NCBI GenBank assembly: GCA_963575745.1
Contig: CAUYUJ010020180.1
Coordinates: 56,001 to 120,000, forward strand
DNA from: Prorocentrum cordatum
Taxonomy: Eukaryota; Sar; Dinophyceae; Prorocentrales; Prorocentraceae
Direction of reading: 5' to 3'
Length of the DNA stretch: 64,000 bases
Positions 41,654 through 51,359 of the stretch are shown one piece after another. The notes under the pieces are model-generated. The model ran no database searches and had not been told where the DNA came from. It was given only the letters and a program-made list of their open reading frames with translations. Numbering within the stretch: the first letter of the stretch is position 1; the number at the start of each line of letters is the position of its first letter. Both the position numbers and the translations under genes were made by a program.

Positions 41654-41823
41654 TGACACGCCAACGTCGGCAACGGCAACAAGCAATGGTGCTTGCAAGG
41701 GCGATTGCAAGACAGAAGCTCAGAGGGTGCCCCTTGAGCCAACATGATCACGGAAGCATGTATACATGGAAACCCTCTCCAAGGATTCGAAAATAGTTTA
41801 AGCTCGTACAGGTGAATTCCTCA
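41654..41823 (-). repeat. 5' LTR of the copia element
   Basis: The plus-strand sequence starts TGACACGCCAAC and ends GTGAATTCCTCA, 170 bp, the partner of 32,017-32,186. It holds TGTATACA and the DinoSL-like stretch at 41,733-41,753. Confidence 0.9.
41733..41753 (-). other. DinoSL-like sequence in the 5' LTR
   Basis: This is identical to the stretch at 32,096-32,116; 17 of 21 positions match the DinoSL, on the coding strand of the element. It lies about 80 nt inside the LTR from the PBS side, where the RNA start (R region) could be. Confidence 0.5.
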
Positions 41824-41951
41824 AAGCCACCGCAGCCGGGCCGAGCGCCAAGAGGAGGGGGGGGAGGGGCCGCCGATAGCCGCGAGTGTAAGAAAGAAAG
41901 AGGGGCCCAACAAGCGGAAAACGAGGACCCAACAAGCGAAGAAGGCAAGCC

Positions 41952-43208
41952 TCAGAGGTGATGCTCGGCGGCTTCCGCGGCCCCCGTTGCCTCCGCCGTG
42001 ACTTCCCGCGCCTTCCCACCGGACAGGGCAACGTGAACTGGGCGCCACCGACCCAGGTGCAGCTGCCACTGTCGGGTCCGGTCGACGTTGAGGCCCACTG
42101 CGCTGCTGAGGACCCGAACGTCGCCTTTGTGGCTACGGAAGGATTCCAAGAAAAAGTGGCAGGTGTGCGGGTCGTGCCGCAGCGGGTCGAGCGCGCCCTT
42201 GCTGCAGGGCCCAGGCTGCCGCTTGGCGAAAACGTGCCAGGCGCCACTGAACATCGGTCCAAATGTGACTTGGAATCGTCGTATCGCTTCGCCAGGCGTC
42301 TCCCCGGGGAGGTCCCACTGAATGTTGTTGATTCCAGTTTTGTAGAGCTGCTGCCCCGAGTGGGGGTCTGTGGGCTCTGGCCACTGCCGCGGGTCGGGCC
42401 TCTGGTGTGGCCGTGTGCCCGGGCCGCAATCTTCCACCGCAGGTACCTCGCAGCCCTGGCTGGGGGACTCGCGATCTGCTCGCGGCACCTCCAGCTGCAC
42501 GCGTGGTAAGACCTTGTGGTGAATTACAGGCCTCAAGGTTGGCCGCCAGGCCAGCATGGCGCGGGGGGAACTGCTCACAGTTGGGAGGCCTGTGCCAGGA
42601 TGGGAGATGTGCCCCTGTCTTGCAGTAAGAGTGCCCTGCGCAGCGCTGGGCGTCCGCGCACAGTAGCCAGAGTCGACTGCCTCAGCCTCAGCCTGGGGAT
42701 GCTCTCCTTGCACGGTGCGGGGGGCATAAGGCACCGCCACGTCGTCGTCGGCGTCGGCGTCGGCGTCATCGTCGTCGTCGTCTTCGGCGTCGGCCTCTCC
42801 CTCTCTGGTGGCGCCCAGGACACCTGAGGGCGACGGGGGTTCGACGCCCATCAGAGGCTCATTGACAGGTGAGGGGGGGCGAACTTGCACGGCGCGGGGG
42901 GGACAGGCTTCGGCATCGGCCTCTCCCTCTCTGGTGGCGCCCTGGACGTCTGTGGGCGTCGGGGGTTCGTCGTCCGCAAGAGGTCCACTGACAGGGGACG
43001 GGGGGCGAATGGGCGCGAAGAGGTTTCTCTCAACGAGCCGGGGTATGGCTATGTCGTCCTGCGAGTGGGTGGCAGGTCCGTGGTCTCCCTGTTGAGTGGA
43101 ATCGATGCTGATCCCTACGCCGCTTCCCCAATCGTGCGCCCACTCGTCGTCCAGGGTGGCATTTCTGCACTCGCTCTCGCTTGGAGGCGACCCCCCCGCA
43201 GCGTCCAT
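41952..43208 (-). CDS. Acidic repeat-family protein, best copy (418 codons)
   Basis: This is a complete frame with ATG at 43,208. The N-terminal half is acidic with an internal duplication (PPSPV, then PPSP, then GATREGEADAE, twice) and a long Asp/Ala run (DDDDDDADADADDD). The C-terminal third is the shared domain: KTGINNIQWDLPGETPGEAI, GPMFSGAWHVFAKRQPGP, GALDPLRHDPHTCHFFLES, SHKGDVRVLSSAVGLN, RTRQWQLHLGRW, then AREVTAEATGAAEAAEHHL. A related copy lies at 23.9-24.7 kb and fragments at 22-27 kb. No transmembrane segment, signal peptide or known domain was seen. The copia insertion separates this copy from the rest of the family block. Confidence 0.5.
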   Translation of the reverse strand: MDAAGGSPPSESECRNATLDDEWAHDWGSGVGISIDSTQQGDHGPATHSQDDIAIPRLVERNLFAPIRPPSPVSGPLADDEPPTPTDVQGATREGEADAEACPPRAVQVRPPSPVNEPLMGVEPPSPSGVLGATREGEADAEDDDDDDADADADDDVAVPYAPRTVQGEHPQAEAEAVDSGYCARTPSAAQGTLTARQGHISHPGTGLPTVSSSPRAMLAWRPTLRPVIHHKVLPRVQLEVPRADRESPSQGCEVPAVEDCGPGTRPHQRPDPRQWPEPTDPHSGQQLYKTGINNIQWDLPGETPGEAIRRFQVTFGPMFSGAWHVFAKRQPGPCSKGALDPLRHDPHTCHFFLESFRSHKGDVRVLSSAVGLNVDRTRQWQLHLGRWRPVHVALSGGKAREVTAEATGAAEAAEHHL

Positions 43209-43535
43209 CCCAATCCTGAAGCGAAGCGTGAAGAATTAGGCGGCATGCAAGAGAGGGTAAAAGAACAAGGGCGGCCGCGGGGAGGACGGAGGGAGGAGCA
43301 CTCATAACGCACGACACGAACACGAACACGAAACCAAAACCTATTTCCTGGTGGGGGGCTCTTCGTTCCACTGCGATCTTACACCACAGCCTCCGATGTC
43401 CTACGACATGAACTGGATATGGTTGCCTGGCAGGCGACACCTGGCTCGCGGTCCTCGAAGATGCAGCACCGCTCGTCGATAAACTGCTGGATGGGCGCGA
43501 TCCACGTTGGAGACTGTCGGAATGAAGAACACACA
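43209..43535. other. No gene recognised
   Basis: This is mixed sequence between the 5' end of the acidic-family ORF and the purine repeat. It could hold the promoter or 5' UTR of that ORF on the minus strand, but no signal was identified. Confidence 0.4.
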
Positions 43536-43536
43536 A

Positions 43537-43677
43537 AAAAGGAGAGAGAGAGAGAGAGAGAAAGAAAGTGAGAGCTAGATATACAAAGAGAGAGAGAGAG
43601 AGAAAGATCAGAGAACGAGAGATAGAGGGAAAGAGAGATAGAGAGAGAGATAGCGATAGAGAGAGAGAGAGAGAGAT
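43537..43677. repeat. (GA)n purine microsatellite
   Basis: These are long interrupted GAGAGA, GAAAGA and GATAGA runs. Confidence 0.9.
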
Positions 43678-43839
43678 CCGCTACCATGCCCCCTGGCACG
43701 ATGAGGCGTGGTAGAATGCCAGGTGCTGCCTGGCAGGTTTTCTGTCGTGTTGTGAACCCCCCGCCCCCTACCAACATCCACCTGCATGCATGCATCGCCT
43801 TCCCCCCCCCAAAAAAAAACCCACCCCGAGGCTCCCTGG

Positions 43840-44085
43840 GCACCGCGACGCCCCTCTGGCGCTCTCCAAGGAGTCCAAGATGCCCAAGATAGCCTCCAAC
43901 ACGGCCGAGACAAGCCACCCCTATTCCCAGCATGGCCGAAGAGGATGCCCCTGCGACGGCCCAAGATGGCCCCAAGACGTTCTAATATGGCCTGAATCTT
44001 GCCTGAGAGGCCCTCAAGTGGTCCAGCGGGCTCCGATGGAGGGCACGGCAACGCCAAAGTCATTTGACTTCCCGTTTGTTTCCCT
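43840..44085. repeat. Satellite island (CCAAGATGGCC type)
   Basis: This is a short block of the satellite that fills 1-6.9 kb (CCAAGATGCCC, CCAACACGGCC, CAAGATGGCCCCAAGACG), ending in a T-rich anchor-like stretch near 44,060. Confidence 0.65.
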
Positions 44086-44330
44086 CCTAGCGTGTCGCTA
44101 GGATCATAGAAACAGTTCAATAAAAAAAAGGGCAGGGAGCCTGCGAACGCCATTGACGGCAACCGTTTCGACTGAGACTTCCTCACACGTTCTTCAAGAA
44201 TCGTGCTCTCGCCTCAATGCCGGCTACATGTTTGGTCCGGACGGCCATGGTCCCTAGTATGTATATAAACGAATCGTTAAAGATACCACGATTTAAAAGT
44301 AGATACAAAAACACACACACACACACACCA

Positions 44331-44690
44331 CGGTGCACATGGCCGTGCTCTCACCGCTTCCACACGGCCACGATTGTATGTACACTCATATTGTACGGTG
44401 GCCGTGCTTTCACCCTGTCACAGGGCCACGACCCCATGTACAAAAATGCACTGCGGTGCACATGGCCGTGCTCTCACCACTGTCCCACGGCCGCGATCCC
44501 TGGTAAAGTATACGCAACGGTGCACATGGCCGTACTCCCACCGCCGCCACACGGCCACAATCCCTGGTAAACAACTACGGTGCACATGGCCGTGCTCTCA
44601 CCACACGCCCCCCCCCCTGGCAAAACACACGACGGTGCACACGGCCGTGCTCTCACCCCTGCCACGCGGCAACGATCCCTTGCAAATTGC
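44331..44690. repeat. 60-bp tandem repeat containing a hairpin, six copies
   Basis: Units begin near 44,331, 44,395, 44,453, 44,517, 44,578 and 44,633. The core is CGGTGCACATGGCCGTGCTC, then a short C-rich stretch, then CACGGCCACGATCCCTGG. GGCCGTG and CACGGCC form the stem of a hairpin with a 14-20-nt loop in each unit. An isolated seventh copy lies at 47,587-47,640. Confidence 0.8.
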
Positions 44691-44849
44691 CCTACGACGT
44701 GCCCAATCCATCTGCAACGGGTGACCGTACTTTTTTTCAAACTGACTGTCACTAACGATACACGGCACGGAGCGATTTTGAAGCGAGCGCAAACTGGGAA
44801 TCTCGTGCGTTGCACGACTTACGGGATAGGACAGCTGGACGCCGCTGCG

Positions 44850-45680
44850 CTGGACCTCCCAGGCACCCACAACAATAGCGATCATTGCGCAGTTCGCAAC
44901 ACCACAAGGAACCACGAGGTCCGGTCTGGATCCGCATAGGGCACCACTCCTCCCAGGAGCTCATACACATGGGAACCACTGCGCAGCTCGCAGTCTCCCA
45001 AGGGGCCGCGAGGCCTCGCCTGGATCTGCACGGCCCTGCACTCCACCGTGCCTCCCAGGAGCCACGGCCATGGCGAGAAGCGACCAGCTCGGAGCCCCGC
45101 ACGGAGCCACGAGGCCTCGCCTGGATCTGCTGGCCCTGCCCTACGCCGTGCCTCCGGGACGCCGGGAAGCCCGCCCGCGAGAGCGGCGACAGCGCAGCAG
45201 TTCGCCCCCCCCCCCCCCCCGGGATCCGCAGGGTCCGCCCCGCCCGAGCCGGCGTGGCCCTGCGCTCCGCCCTGCCTCCCAAGAGACGGCGAGAGCGTCG
45301 AGCCGCGAGGGCTCGCCTGGCTCTGCGCTGCCCTCCGCCCCGCCGAGCCTCGCAGGAGCACGCGGTAGCGCGGCAGCGGCGACAACCGCCGCGAGGTCTC
45401 GCCCGGCTCCGCGTGGTCCTCCGCCTCCATCGTGCTGCCCAGGAGCCCAGGGACGCAGCGACGAGCTCACAGCTCGCAGTCCGCGAGGTGTCGCCCGGAT
45501 CCGCGCAGGACGCCACTCCGTCGTGCCTGCCAGGAGCACACGGACATGGCGACGGCTGCGGTGCTCGCAGCCCCTTGAGGATTCGCCAGGTCTCGCAAGG
45601 ACCCGGCCCACTCCGCTGTGCCCCACCCCCAGGGGCCCAGGAAAGTGGCAGCAGTCGTGCAGTTCGCAGCCCCACATCAG
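44850..45680. repeat. About 95-105-bp tandem repeat, block 1
   Basis: About nine degenerate units carry GCGCAGYTCGCAG, CCAAGGRGCCGCGAGG, TCGCCTGGATC and CTCCCAGGAGC. The minus-strand frame of 340 codons across it is a product of the repeat, since the motifs appear in different frames of successive units. Confidence 0.75.
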
Positions 45681-45910
45681 GAAGGGCAGGACAAGGGAGG
45701 CAAGGAAGAGAACGATAAGGAGGGGGGGAAGATGAGGGGGAGGAGGGCAGTTGACGCAAGCAGTGTATATGCAAAACGGAAACCTATACAGAGGGAGGGT
45801 TGGGAATTCGCCGGCCCAACGGGCCAGAGGCGTGCTAAGATCTCCTGTAACTGGTTAACAATATTTCTAGTTCGCGCGCGCGCGGCGGCCCCTGGGGGTC
45901 CCCCGGCGAA

Positions 45911-46110
45911 AAGTATCCCGACCGCAGCCCGACCAAGTCTACCCAGAGATGGTTTTGAGGGCCTTTTTTCGACACCCCTCACGAGGATCGTGGCCTCCGA
46001 GGCCCCAACACGCCGCCAAGGAGCCCCAAGAGACCCCAAGAGGCCCCCAAGAGGCCCCTGGGAGGCCCCAAAGAGGCCCCCAAGAGGCTTCAAAGAGGCC
46101 CCATAGAGCG
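45911..46110. repeat. Satellite island with conserved border
   Basis: AAAAGTATCCCGACCGC (inverse of the GGGGATACTTTT repeat) is followed by GACACCCCTCACGAGGATCG and TGGCCTCCGA, then CCAAGAGGCCCC satellite units. The border matches the one at 13,065. Confidence 0.65.
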
Positions 46111-46970
46111 CTCGAGGACCGGCGGTATGATCGAAGCGATTACATAAAGAAGGATGCAGGAGGGGGTGATTCAGGAGTAGATAGGGAGCAGGAGGAGAGG
46201 ACAGAGTCGCGACTGCCGCGCTCGATTCAACGCGAGAATCCAACACAGCGAAATTGGGACACTCTTCGAGACGTGCCCAACCCCTCCTCCAAACGAGGCG
46301 ACAGTCTATACGAACGTTCAACACAAAAGACCACGTTGCGACGACAATCTACGCCGCTGGACCTCACAGGAGCCAACGCAAGTGGCGGAAATTGCGCAAT
46401 TGGCAGCCTCCCAGTGGTCGGTTTACACACGGCGTTGGTTGCTCATCTTGGTGCGGAACATACTGTCGGACTCGATTGGACAGGACACGCGAGAGGACAC
46501 AAGACCCTTCCGAAGGCCACATTGCCACCCGAATGTAGGAAGCATGGGTCGCGAGACACAGGACACAAGGGTACCCTTGATTTGGCAGGGTCGACCTACT
46601 AATCTGGGCCGACTGTACTTGGGCGCAGTGCCTGCAGGACCCCATCGAGTGACGAAGTATTGCTGAACACATTGCACACCACAATCATGAACCCGATCAC
46701 CAGTAGCAGTCTGCAGTTTGTCCATACGCTGCATGTGATACTCGGTGCCTTGGCGTACTGTCAGCAGCCTTCGGCCAGACACGTTCCAGGCGAAGCTCGT
46801 ATCATTCGCCATTTGGTTGTCCTCCATCCTTCCTCCTCCTCCTCCTCCTGCTGCGCATGTCTTGATTTATGCGACCGCCGTCGTGCCGCCGCTCCCGCAA
46901 AGCGGTGAGAATAAGCTGGCTCTGTCTTCTTTTCGCCCACGCGCTCCTGCGTATGGCATGAATGAGAGAG
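46111..46970. other. No gene recognised
   Basis: This is mixed-composition sequence with modest plus and minus frames and no domain. It separates the two blocks of the 95-105-bp repeat and may be an insertion into a once continuous array. Confidence 0.45.
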
Positions 46971-46974
46971 TGAG

Positions 46975-47910
46975 GGTAGCCTCCCAGTGAGCCGCGAAGT
47001 CTCGCCTGACTAATTACCGCCTCCGCTGGGCCTCCCAGGAGCCCACGAACGTGGCGACATTTTGACACTTGGCAGACTCCCAAGGAGCCGCGAGGTTCGC
47101 CTAGCTACCGCCTTCGTTGGACCCTCCCAAGAGCCCGCGAACAAAAAAAACGACAATTGCGCTGGTCGCAAACACAGGGAGCCGCGAGGTCTCGCGTGAC
47201 TATTGTCTCCGCTGAACCTCCCAAGAGCCCACGAAAGTGGCGGCAGTTTCGCAGTTCGCAACCTCCCAAGGTTCAACGAAATCTCGCCTGACTACTACCG
47301 CCTCCGCTGGACCTCCTAAGAACCTATGGGAATGGCGACAAGTGCGCAATTGACACCATCGAAAAAATCGCGCGGTCTCACGCGACTACCACCTCCGCTG
47401 GACCTCCCAGAAGCCCGCAGACAAGAGTGACGACAGCTGTGCAGCTCGTTACTGGGAGGGAAGCACAGCGGGAGAGGAGGAGGATGCAGGGAAGGGGGAG
47501 GAGGTGGGAGGTTGGGAGGGAAGTTCGGAAGGAGGCGCGCGAACAACACTCTCTCCAGAACAAGAATCAAGAGGCCTGGGGTACCACGGTGCACATGGCC
47601 GTGCCCTTGACCCTGCCATGCGGCCACGACCCCGAGCACACATGATACGGGGCGTGCCCGACCCCTTCTGCACGCGATGCGATCATAGGTCTGCGTGACA
47701 ATCCACTCTGCCAGGCCTCCCAGGAGCCCACGAGCGTGGCGACGATTCAGCAACCCCCCAAGGAGCCGCGAGGTCTCGCGTGACTACCGCCTTCACTGAA
47801 CCTCCCGTGAGCCCACGAAAATTGCAACAAAGGATTTGTTCGCAGTCTCTCAGGGAGCTGCTAGGTCTCGCGTGACTACCGCCTCCGCTGGACCTCCCAG
47901 GAGCCCATGA
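46975..47910. repeat. About 90-105-bp tandem repeat, block 2
   Basis: Further units of the 44.85-45.68 kb repeat, with better-kept TCCGCTGGACCTCCCAGGAG, CCCACGAA followed by GTGGCGACA, and AGCCGCGAGGTCTCGC. A stretch with one 60-bp hairpin unit interrupts them at about 47,440-47,700. Confidence 0.75.
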
Positions 47911-48570
47911 AGGTGTTGTCGTCGGGCTCGAAATATCTGCCTCTTCCTCTACCTTCGGCTGCTCCTCCTCACTCCTCAATCTTGTAATTCCTCAACGGTC
48001 TTCGTTCCTCCTCGATGCTGCCCCTCACTCCTCCAATTTCTCCTCCTCCTCCTCCTCCTCTTCGTTCCTTCTCTTCGTCCCCGCTACTCCCTCACCATAC
48101 TTCTCGCGGCCGTATCTCGAGCTATTGTTGGCGCCAGACAGGCCAGAAAACGGCGGTTTGTGATATCGAGATCGGGAGGTGCTCCAATACTCTGAAGGGC
48201 CGAGCGCCTAGCGGTCACGGACAGTTGAACTGGAGCCTATAACCACCCGAAAGGCCTCTTGAGAGGAAGGGGGGGCTAATCTAAGATAAGGCAGCGCCTC
48301 GGAAGGTCGGAAAGTGAACGCACCAAACTCGTTGCACCATCACATGAAAGTGCTAGATTAGCAGTTATTTTGGCTGACAGTGCTGTCATCCACTGTTCAT
48401 GCTGGGGTCCTTGTTTGCCATTCGTAGAATTCTGGGGGGGCAGACAACACAATGGCCACACCACGAGCGTACGACGGTTGAGGTAATCGACGACAACGGG
48501 CAGGAGAGGACGGGGAAGGAGTGGGGGCATAGCAAGGGCGCGGATGGGGGCGGGCCGGCCCTGACAGGCG
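47911..48570. other. No gene recognised
   Basis: A TCC-rich tract (48,030-48,080) is followed by mixed sequence without any supported frame. Confidence 0.45.
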
Positions 48571-48574
48571 CTTT

Positions 48575-49360
48575 TGAATTTGCATAATCACGCTCAACGA
48601 AAGTGCCGCGCGAAGATGATGCAACGGCCCGAGCCTGCGACGTCCGAGTCGCGAGCCCCCCTCGCCTCGCCCCCCGCGGCGTTTGAATGGCTCCCCGCGG
48701 AGCAACTGCAGCGCTGGGGAACGACCTGCATACCCTGGCGCGCGCGGCGCGAGCGCGCGGGCACCGCTGTTTCCGATGCGTTGCTTCGCGCCGCTGATCT
48801 GGCATAGTCACGTTCGACGGGACCGCCGGGCGAAGATGAAGCCGCGGGCCAGGCCTGCGACGTCCGACTCGCGAGCGGGAGGACGCCGCGCTCTCCGCGG
48901 CGCCGACTCGCGCCTTTGAGTTGGCAAAATCGCGTTCGACAGGGTCGCCGTGCGAATGCGGCGCCAAGGGCCAGGCGGGCGACGCCCGAGCCGCGATCCC
49001 CCGCGCCGCGCCCGACGGCGGCGCTCGCCTCGCTCCCCGCGGCAGAATCGCAGCGCCTGGGAACGTCCTGGAAAAGCTAGCGCGCGCGGCTCGAGCGCGC
49101 GCGCCGTCATCTCGGCGGCGTCGGCTCGGGCCTCTGAGTTGGCGTGATTGCGCTCAACTGCATCGCCGCGCGAGTACAATGTTGGGGGCCAGGCCTGCGT
49201 CGCCCGAGCCGCGATTCCCCGCGCCGCGCCCGATGGCAGCGCTCGCCCCGCTCCCCGCGGCCGACTCGCAGCGCTGGGGAACGCCCCGAATGTCCTGGGG
49301 CGCGCAGTGAGACGACGCGGGCGCCGCGCTTCCCGCGGCGTCGGCGTCGAGGCCGCGACG
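48575..49360. repeat. About 218-bp tandem repeat, four units
   Basis: Units begin near 48,579, 48,799, 48,918 and 49,135, each with a GAGTTGGCAAAATCGCGTTC-like start followed by a GGCCAGGCCTGCG, CCGAGCCGCGA and CCCGCGGC series. The second unit has lost about 100 bp. Arg/Ala-rich frames on both strands follow from it. Confidence 0.8.
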
Positions 49361-49424
49361 CCTTGGGCCACGCCTCGATGACATCGCCCGCCGCCCTCTC
49401 TGCGCGGCCCGCGTTCCCTTCCCC

Positions 49425-49530
49425 CGTCTCCTCCTCCTCCTCCTCCTCCTCCTCCTCCTCTTCCTCCTCCTCCTCCTCCTCCTCCCTCCCTCCCTCCCTC
49501 CCTCCCTCCCTCCCTCCCTCCCTCCCTCCT
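49425..49530. repeat. (TCC)n and (CCCT)n microsatellites
   Basis: About 20 TCC repeats with interruptions are followed by about 12 CCCT repeats. Confidence 0.9.
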
Positions 49531-49610
49531 CCGTCTGGCGCAAGAGTGCCGCGCGGCAGCGGAGCGCGCGCGCCGCCGAAGATTGGGGCGGCCCTGGCGG
49601 AACACAATCC

Positions 49611-49946
49611 ATGCGACGGTTCGCGCCGCTTCGGCGACGCCATCGCGCGCTTTTCTTCCTTGCCCTCGCGGTGGCCCCCGCCGCTGTAGCCGCCGAGGCC
49701 CCAGCCGCGCGCGCTGCCGTGCCGACTCTGCTGTTTCGGCCCAGGACGGCGGATAGCTTCCAGGCACCCTGGCTGCCGCCGTGCGGGGGGGAGGCCGCCC
49801 GGGGGTCGACTTCCTGCGGCCTTTCCCCGCGGCCTAGCCGGGGTGGGAGCGATCGCGAGCCGCTGTCTCCTGCCGCGCGCCGCGCGAGAGAAACGGGGCG
49901 ACGGGCGGCCGCGCTTGCTGCCTTGCCGGATTCTCCGCCGAAGTAG
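49611..49946 (+). CDS. Possible small secreted or targeted protein
   Basis: This is a complete 111-codon frame with ATG and TAG. The N-terminus has the look of a signal peptide: basic MRRFAPLRRRHR, hydrophobic ALFFLALAVAPAAVA, then a small-residue site (AEAPAARA). Dinoflagellate plastid proteins begin with such a signal followed by a transit sequence rich in S/R/A, as is the rest of this frame. No mature domain is recognisable, and the GC-rich composition could produce such a frame by chance. A downstream exon, if any, was not found. Confidence 0.25.
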   Translation: MRRFAPLRRRHRALFFLALAVAPAAVAAEAPAARAAVPTLLFRPRTADSFQAPWLPPCGGEAARGSTSCGLSPRPSRGGSDREPLSPAARRARETGRRAAALAALPDSPPK

Positions 49947-49959
49947 GTTTTCTCTGCGA

Positions 49960-50570
49960 TTTTTAGCAGCGCGCGATCAATCCTTCCAGCCTCCCTGATG
50001 AGCTTGAAATCCCACCAACCCTCTGGGCGCAGGTGGTTTAACGATGACTTTCTTTCCTCTTCCGCAAACCCTTCTTCCCATCCGGGCAGGGGTTATCAAA
50101 GTTAATACACACACCCTCCCCCACCTGGCCGGCAGCCAACCCGGAACCATGCGGCCCCCCCCCCCACCATCCCCATCAAAAAACCAGACAAAATACACAT
50201 TACAGGGCCCACCCTGCCACCGCCCTCCACAATCCCTGGAGAAAAAAATGCGAAGTGCACATTGCAACAAAATCTGGACAGTGCGCTGGCGCCCTGTGAG
50301 CACGCTGTACTGTTTTTTAGAAGGATGGCGGGGCACCCTCAGAAAAACCGCTTTGTGCAGGACCACAATCCGTGTCAAAAACAATGCAACGTGCACGTTG
50401 CGACAACGTCGTGGGTATTGTGCTGGTCACCCACGATCACTTTGTATGGTTTTGTACGGGGACGGCGGTGGTGCCCGCAGGATGCTGTTTGCTGTGCGCA
50501 GGCCCGGAACAATGCTGACGCCCCCCACATCAGCATCTGGACCATGCGGACGGGGACGGGGGGCATCACG
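49960..50570. other. No gene recognised; weak 137-bp duplication
   Basis: GTGCACATTGCAACAAAATC with GTGCGCTGGCGCCC (about 50,256) is echoed by GTGCACGTTGCGACAACGTC with GTGCTGGTCACCC (about 50,393). No supported frame. Confidence 0.4.
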
Positions 50571-50574
50571 TTTT

Positions 50575-50800
50575 TTTGTATGTTTATTTGTTGTGTGTTT
50601 CCTTTTTTTCTTCTTTTTTATGTATATGTATATGTATATGTATGTAGGCATATGTGTATATAGATATAAACATATATATATATATATATGGTAGACCCCC
50701 CACATGATCATACATGTTCTTTCTCTTTTTGTTGTTGCTCGTCGTCGCTCCTCCTCCTCCTCCCCCACCTCCTCCTCCTCCTCCTCCTCCTCCTCCCCCT
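50575..50800. repeat. T-rich, (TATG)n, (TA)n and (TCC)n tracts
   Basis: T-rich DNA is followed by TATATG steps (50,620-50,690), a TA run and a TCC run (50,745-50,800). Confidence 0.85.
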
Positions 50801-51004
50801 CCTCTTCGAACGCCTTCGAAGACCTGCGAGAAATGATCGGCATTGCGAAAAGCAGCGAACCCCTTGGAAAACAACACCCAACAAACTATGATTTCGGGAG
50901 AACCTTGCCACCCCCCTACTCCCCAGAAGTTCACCCGAAATCATGTGTGTTGGTTGTTTTCTTGTTTGTTTGTTTTTTTGGTTATCTCAAGCGTTTTCGC
51001 TGAT

Positions 51005-51150
51005 TCCTCCTCCCCACTCCGCCTCCCCCCCTCCCCCTCCTCGCCCTCCTCCCCCCTCCTCCTCCCCCCCTCCCCCTCCTCCTCCCCCTCCTCTCCCTCC
51101 TCCCCCTCCTCCCCCTCCTCCCCCGCCTCCTCCTCCTCGTCCTCCTCCTG
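51005..51150. repeat. CTCCTCCCC-type C/T tract
   Basis: This is a nearly pure pyrimidine stretch of CCTCCCCCT steps. Confidence 0.85.
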
Positions 51151-51359
51151 TCGCAGTTACTGCTTTTCTGTATTTTCTGAACGGCGTTTTGTCCCATTGC
51201 GCAAGCCCTTCGGGTGGGTGGTCGGCATCGACCGTTTAGCGGGCAAGACGGCGTGCAAGACGGCTTTTTCGTTTTCCAGTCTTAAGGCTTTGGTGTCTTT
51301 GGTTTGGTTTGTATGTCCTTGTGTTTGTTGTTGTTTTTTCATGTCGCGCTGGCCTCTAC

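Larger units (their letters stand above)
32017..41823 (-). mobile_element. Ty1/copia-type LTR retrotransposon (minus strand)
   Basis: The element is bounded by two 170-bp LTRs of about 92% identity, both beginning TG and ending CA. The flanking bases are AAGC on both sides (AAAGC if the terminal A is shared), a plausible target-site duplication. In coding order on the minus strand it has gag, CCHC zinc knuckle, aspartic protease, a methyltransferase-like domain, integrase, reverse transcriptase and RNase H. Integrase before reverse transcriptase is the copia order. Two in-frame TGA codons and at least four frameshifts show the copy is defective. It interrupts the acidic-family/LHC mosaic, which continues on both sides. 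Confidence 0.9.

Noticed and set aside
44331-44690. CRISPR-like array of 60-bp repeats
   Set aside because: The variable parts are mutated repeat, not distinct spacers; there are no cas genes, and the context is eukaryotic.
49490-49530. Telomere-type repeat (CCCT runs)
   Set aside because: The unit is CCCT without the CCCTAAA spacing of plant- or alga-type telomeres, and it is internal and adjoins a TCC microsatellite.
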